The position numbers were made by a program, and so were the translations under genes. A stretch of DNA of 64,000 nt from Streptomyces sabulosicollis (lineage in GTDB: Bacteria > Actinomycetota > Actinomycetes > Streptomycetales > Streptomycetaceae), in assembly GCF_016103465.1 (NCBI RefSeq), contig NZ_JAEEAP010000005.1:1-64000 (forward strand), in the 5' to 3' direction. Shown piece after piece: positions 60,704-64,000 of the stretch (its first letter is position 1; each line of letters starts with the position of its first letter). The notes beneath the pieces are model-generated. The model saw only the letters and a program-made list of their open reading frames with translations, did not search any database and was not told the origin of the DNA.

Positions 60704-61759
60704 ATGAGGGCCGCTCGATTCCACGGACGAGGCGACATACGCATCGAGGAGATCCCGGAACCGGCCGTACGGCCGGGCGCAGTGAAGATCAAGGTCGACT
60801 GGTGCGGCATCTGCGGCACCGACCTGCACGAGTACGTGGACGGCCCCATCTTCTGCCCCACCCCCGAGGAGCCCCATCCGATGACCGGGGAGACCGCACC
60901 GGTCGTCCTGGGCCACGAGTTCGCGGGCACGGTCGCCGAACTGGCCGCGGACGTGGACGGCCTGAGCGTGGGCGAGCGCGTGACCGTCGAGCCCAGGCTG
61001 GTGTGCCGGTCCTGTCCTCCGTGTCTGGCCGGTCACCACAACAGCTGCGACCGGGCGGCCACCATCGGACTGGCGGGCGGCGGCGGGGGTCTGGCCGAGT
61101 ACATCGTCGTCGACCGCGAGTTGGTGTTCTCCCTCGGCGCGATGACGACCGAGGCCGGTGCGCTGATCGAGCCGCTGGCCGTCGCCCACCACGCCGTCAC
61201 CAGAGCGGAGATCGCCCCGGGTGCCAGTGCCGCCGTGTTCGGCGCCGGGCCGATCGGGCTGTTGATCGTGACGGTGCTGAAGGCGACCGGAGCCGGGCAC
61301 ATCAGCGTGGTGGAACCGTCCGCCGGGCGTCGGCGCCGAGCGCTCGACGCGGGAGCCGACGCGGTCATCGACCCGCTCGTGGAGAAGGCGGACGAGTGCG
61401 TCAGGGAGCTCACGGGCGGAGCCGGGGCCGATGTGGCCTTCGAATGCGCGGGCGTCGACTCCGTGCTGGCCGGATGCGTCGCGGCGGTCAAGGTCCGCGG
61501 GACCGTCGTCAACGTCGCCATACGGAGCCGTCCGGCGACGCTGGACATGATGCCGCTCGTGCTCAAGGAGGTGCGGCTGGTGGGCACCATCTGCTACGCG
61601 GGAGACCACCAGCCCGTCATCGACCTTCTGAACGCGGGCAAGCTCTCGGTGGACCGGTTCATCACCAGGCGCATCGACCTGGACGACCTGGTCGAGGGCG
61701 GTTTCGAGGCTCTGCTCGACGGCACCGGAGACCACATCAAGATCCTTGTGCGGCCGTAG
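60704..61759 (+). CDS. Zinc alcohol dehydrogenase, 2,3-butanediol dehydrogenase-like
   Basis: A 351-aa MDR enzyme. Catalytic zinc is held by CGICGTD and GHEFAG, and the structural zinc lobe reads CRSCPPCLAGHHNSC. The cofactor site is VFGAGPIGLL. The insertion after the first Cys (PIFCPTPEEPHPMTGE) is characteristic of (R,R)-butanediol dehydrogenase-type enzymes that oxidise vicinal diols. Last gene of the operon. It differs from the MDR enzyme encoded at 36.0-37.0 kb, so the island has two zinc dehydrogenases. Confidence 0.87.
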   Translation: MRAARFHGRGDIRIEEIPEPAVRPGAVKIKVDWCGICGTDLHEYVDGPIFCPTPEEPHPMTGETAPVVLGHEFAGTVAELAADVDGLSVGERVTVEPRLVCRSCPPCLAGHHNSCDRAATIGLAGGGGGLAEYIVVDRELVFSLGAMTTEAGALIEPLAVAHHAVTRAEIAPGASAAVFGAGPIGLLIVTVLKATGAGHISVVEPSAGRRRRALDAGADAVIDPLVEKADECVRELTGGAGADVAFECAGVDSVLAGCVAAVKVRGTVVNVAIRSRPATLDMMPLVLKEVRLVGTICYAGDHQPVIDLLNAGKLSVDRFITRRIDLDDLVEGGFEALLDGTGDHIKILVRP

Positions 61760-61844
61760 GAACCGGAAGACCACGACTGCGGATATCGTCACACGTGTCC
61801 CCTTCCCGGGAGGCGCGCGTCGCCGGCCCACCGCACGCGGCAGC

Positions 61845-61862
61845 GGCCGGGTCAGCCGGCCG
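61845..61862. terminator. Short hairpin at the end of the island
   Basis: An inverted repeat GGCCGG/CCGGCC (61845-61850 and 61856-61861, loop GTCAG; one further C-G pair) lies 85 nt after the last dehydrogenase and overlaps the stop of the convergent small gene. Weak terminator candidate. Confidence 0.35.
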
Positions 61863-62274
61863 TCTTCACCTTGGTCGCCTTGGCGACCTTGCACGTCTTC
61901 GGCATCGCGGCGGAGTCGCCCTTCCACGCGGCGGACGCCAGCGCGCTCGTCATGGCACCGGCTTGGACGAGCTGGTTGGCGAGGGTGGCGTAGAACGCCT
62001 GATCGGGGTGTGCGAAGTTCAGGAAACGGACCCTGACGGTGTAGGCGTAGTCCGCCGCGCCGTGCGCGTTGTCGAGCTGGACGACCGCGAACAACTTGGC
62101 CGCGTCGCGCAGCCGGCACGACGTGATGCTGACCTCGGCCTCGGACGTGACGGTCCGGGCGGTGCCGGATCCGCCGGTCGGCCCGCCCACGCAGTACGCC
62201 CACCCGGGCTCAGCGGTGTGAAGGTCGGTGTGATGGTCAGCCGCCTCGCGCCGGGCACCATGAGCCTTCGCCAC
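61852..62274 (-). CDS. Hypothetical protein, C-terminal exported-type domain
   Basis: A 140-aa ORF whose second half resembles the beta-rich C-terminal domain of secreted streptomycete lipoproteins: a strand ending in SITSC, then NAHGAADYAYTVRVRFLN, then a closing Cys-x-Val segment (KTCKVAKATK). The first 30 residues look unconserved and there is no signal peptide, so it may be a truncated copy of a longer exported protein or have a wrong start. Function unknown. Confidence 0.45.
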   Translation of the reverse strand: MAKAHGARREAADHHTDLHTAEPGWAYCVGGPTGGSGTARTVTSEAEVSITSCRLRDAAKLFAVVQLDNAHGAADYAYTVRVRFLNFAHPDQAFYATLANQLVQAGAMTSALASAAWKGDSAAMPKTCKVAKATKVKTAG

Positions 62275-62452
62275 GCTTCGGGCGCGGCGGCCCGCCCCGG
62301 TCCGTCCTTCCCGGGTGGGGCGGGGCGGAGCGGCTGCCGACGCGGGAAGGCCGACCTGGTGCGAGAAGGCCCGCCCCCTCGGTACCGTCGCCGCGTGACC
62401 GTCACCCTCGTACGGAACGGCGAGGAGCCCCGCCCCAAGCTCGAGCCGTACG

Positions 62453-62977
62453 TCACCCGGCGGGTTCGATACGGAGGACGGCGGCGGCGGGCCGGATCTC
62501 GACGACCTTCAGGCTCATGACGTCGTTGATGGTCGCGGCGGGCCCCTCGCCGCAGCTCAGTCCGACGCCGCCGCCGCCCTCCGACGACACGCCGCCGCCA
62601 CCGGAACAGCCCGAAACGCTGAAGCCCGAACCCGTCAACTGCGCGACCAGCTGGACCTCGTCGCCAGTGACCGCCGTCACCTTGATCCGCCCGAGGCCGT
62701 ACGCCGCCGGGACTGTCACGACGTCCCCCGCGGCGACCTCGATCTCGCACGATCCGTCAGCGCACGGCCCGGTCGGCGAGGGCGACGGCGTGGCCGACTT
62801 CGTGGGAGTCGGCGCGGGGTCGGACACGAGTGACCCGGAGCCGGACCCGTGGGGCCGCCCCTCGGCGGGGGGCTCGTCCGAAGAGTCCGAGGAACACGAC
62901 GTGAGAGCGGCGAACACGACAGCGACGGCGACGGCGAGGACGGCGGTGGATGACGTTCTGTGCATCATGGGTCCCAT
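62453..62977 (-). CDS. Putative secreted lipoprotein
   Basis: A 174-aa protein with a lipoprotein signal peptide (hydrophobic AVLAVAVAVVFAALTSC; lipobox LTSC). It is followed by a Ser/Pro/Thr-rich linker and a small beta-rich domain with Cys residues (CADGSCEIEVAAGDVV; SGCSGGGG). Three in-frame ATGs lie at 62977, 62968 and 62965; 62977 is preferred because GGGGCGGGG precedes it. No recognised domain. It lies upstream of, and in the same orientation as, the small hypothetical gene, with a 178-nt gap. Confidence 0.65.
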   Translation of the reverse strand: MGPMMHRTSSTAVLAVAVAVVFAALTSCSSDSSDEPPAEGRPHGSGSGSLVSDPAPTPTKSATPSPSPTGPCADGSCEIEVAAGDVVTVPAAYGLGRIKVTAVTGDEVQLVAQLTGSGFSVSGCSGGGGVSSEGGGGVGLSCGEGPAATINDVMSLKVVEIRPAAAVLRIEPAG

Positions 62978-63216
62978 CGAACCCCGCCCCGACCGGGACC
63001 CCTCCCGTCCGGGCAGGCGCGCCGGCCGCCCGGCGCGGCGAGCCGAAGCGAAGGAGGCCGAAGCGAAGGAAGCCGTCCCCCGGGCGAAGGCCGACGTGGC
63101 GAGTGGCCCTTCGATCTGAACCCAGGGGCCGTTGTACATGTCAGCTCCCAGCCGTCGTGGGGGAGTTGTCGCGCCGCGAGGCGGCCAGGAGGCCGAGCGG
63201 CAGCAGGGCGGCGGCG

Positions 63217-63276
63217 CCGAAGGATGGCTTCCATGTGCTGCGGCACACCTACGCCTCGATCATGTTGGAGGTGGAC
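63217..63276 (+). pseudogene. Tyrosine recombinase (phage integrase) fragment
   Basis: The frame encodes PKDGFHVLRHTYASIMLEVD, which matches the box II region of phage-type tyrosine recombinases, including the active-site HxxR motif (HVLRHTYAS where LRHT holds His and Arg). Similarity stops abruptly on both sides, and there is no catalytic Tyr downstream. A remnant of an excised or decayed integrative element. Confidence 0.7.
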
Positions 63277-63379
63277 TGCTGGGGAGGCAGGGGATCGGCA
63301 TGCCGGCCGAAACTCCCCGGATTCCAGGGCTTGTGGCGGCGGATTGCTCGGCTTGTGGGTGGCGAGAGTAAATCGTGGA

Positions 63380-63406
63380 TTGCAAGGTCAGTAAGTCGGA
63401 TAGCCT
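63380..63406 (+). promoter_or_regulatory. Candidate promoter of the HipA-like gene (possibly leaderless)
   Basis: TTGCAA (63380-63385) and TAGCCT (63401-63406) are 15 nt apart. The -10 ends 6 nt before the ATG at 63413, so transcription would start at or next to the start codon. Only a weak GGGA lies between, which fits a leaderless mRNA. Confidence 0.4.
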
Positions 63407-63412
63407 GGGAAA

Positions 63413-64000
63413 ATGTTGACCGAAGTCACCGCGATCCGCTATGTCACGCCGTTGCGTGAGGGCGGATCGCTGCCGGGCATCGTCGAGGCCGACGATCTGG
63501 GCACTTACGTCATGAAGTTCACCGGCGCCGGGCAGGGCCGCAAGACCCTCGTCGCCGAGGTCGTCTGCGGTCAGCTGGCCCGCCGGCTGGGGCTGCGGGT
63601 GCCGGATCTGGTGCGGATCCAGCTGGACCCGGTGATCGGCCTGGGCGAACCGGACCAGGAGGTGCAGGAGCTGCTCAAGGCCAGTGGCGGGCTCAATCTC
63701 GGCATGGACTACCTCCCCGGGTCGCTCGGCTTCGATCCGCTCGCCTTCGAGGTGGGCGCGGAGGAGGCCGGCCGGGTCGTGTGGTTCGACGCGCTCATCG
63801 GCAATGTGGACCGCTCCTGGCGCAACCCCAACATGCTGGTCTGGCACGGGCGGCTGTGGCTCATCGACCACGGTGCCACGATGATCTGGCACCACGGCTG
63901 GCGCGGGCTGGACAAGGCCGCCACCAAGCCGTACGACGCCTCCGACCACGTCCTCGCGCCGTTCGCGCCGGACATCGCCGCGGCGAGCGAGGCCCTGGCG
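63413..64000 (+). CDS. HipA-like kinase family protein (3' end beyond window)
   Basis: An open frame of 196 codons runs to the window edge without a stop. The product begins MLTEVTAIRYVTPLREGG and contains VMKFTGAGQGRKTLVAEV (nucleotide-binding Lys region), the catalytic Asp/Asn block VVWFDALIGNVDRSWRNPN and the metal-binding LWLIDHGATM. These are features of actinobacterial HipA-like kinases (about 260 aa), which commonly precede a DUF3037 gene; what follows here cannot be seen. ATG at 63413 is chosen; a TTG at 63416 is possible. Target unknown. Confidence 0.82.
   Translation, partial: MLTEVTAIRYVTPLREGGSLPGIVEADDLGTYVMKFTGAGQGRKTLVAEVVCGQLARRLGLRVPDLVRIQLDPVIGLGEPDQEVQELLKASGGLNLGMDYLPGSLGFDPLAFEVGAEEAGRVVWFDALIGNVDRSWRNPNMLVWHGRLWLIDHGATMIWHHGWRGLDKAATKPYDASDHVLAPFAPDIAAASEALA

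Larger units (their letters stand above)
62978..63412. other. 435-nt gap with repeat and recombinase scrap
   Basis: No intact gene is supported. It contains two adjacent 15-bp copies of GCCGAAGCGAAGGAG (63042-63056; 63057-63071, last base A), a tyrosine-recombinase fragment at 63217-63276 and, at its right end, a promoter-like pair for the HipA-like gene. The composition becomes less GC-rich after 63280. Confidence 0.5.

Noticed and set aside
62385-62520. A short plus-strand ORF starting GTG near 62395
   Set aside because: It runs into the antisense of the lipoprotein gene, has no good ribosome binding site and ends in Arg-rich shadow sequence. I see no support for a gene.

Overview
The window is very GC-rich DNA with dense operons, many GTG starts and 4-nt ATGA/GTGA gene overlaps. 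Together with LacI, IclR and LuxR regulators, a SpoIIE-type PP2C phosphatase, a fused isobutyryl-CoA mutase and an actinobacterial-type cytochrome b, this points to a streptomycete or close relative. No plasmid origin, CRISPR array, rRNA or intact transposase was seen.

Region 1 (1-7.1 kb) is the right part of a reducing type II polyketide (polyene-type) cluster: a ketosynthase-like chain-length-factor with no catalytic residues, an acyl carrier protein, two hot-dog dehydratases, a ketoreductase, a DsbA-fold isomerase and an acyl-CoA ligase, followed by two tandem paralogous LuxR-HTH regulators. The partner catalytic ketosynthase would lie left of the window.

Region 2 (7.1-26.8 kb) is a redox and respiration block. 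It holds an SDR, a GH15 glycosidase, a complete selenocysteine system (selA, selB, tRNA-Sec, selD) and a formate dehydrogenase alpha subunit whose in-frame UGA is followed by a bacterial SECIS hairpin. Next come a cytochrome oxidase cluster (ctaC, ctaD and two small membrane proteins, preceded by a 34-codon ORF), a HAD hydrolase, an orphan qcrB and a PoxB-like ThDP enzyme. CtaD keeps all metal ligands but lacks the usual D-, E- and K-channel residues. selB reads into the antisense tRNA-Sec gene. The leaders of selA, fdhA and qcrB contain short tandem duplications; in fdhA and qcrB these repeat a Shine-Dalgarno-like motif.

Region 3 (26.8-33.5 kb) has icmF behind a palindromic operator candidate, a decayed 3-hydroxyacyl-CoA dehydrogenase pseudogene, and an IclR regulator divergent from a GlcG/HbpS-like protein plus an MFS exporter.

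Region 4 (33.5-61.8 kb) is a large catabolic island. It has two LacI regulators, an RbsABC-like importer with two permeases, an MHS symporter, a GMC alcohol oxidoreductase, an aldehyde dehydrogenase, a CoA-transferase, an acyl-CoA dehydrogenase with its own ETF alpha/beta, an enoyl-CoA hydratase, SDR/MDR/AKR oxidoreductases, a FAD_binding_2 dehydrogenase, a sugar-isomerase TIM barrel and a DUF993 protein. Together these suggest import of a polyol- or alcohol-like substrate, oxidation to an acid, CoA activation and beta-oxidation-like steps. LacI-type operator motifs (core AANCGNTT) lie at the head of every catabolic transcription unit. A PP2C phosphatase gene is inserted in the middle. The substrate cannot be told from sequence.

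Region 5 (61.8-64 kb) holds two small exported-type proteins, a tyrosine-recombinase scrap and the start of a HipA-like kinase gene cut by the window edge.
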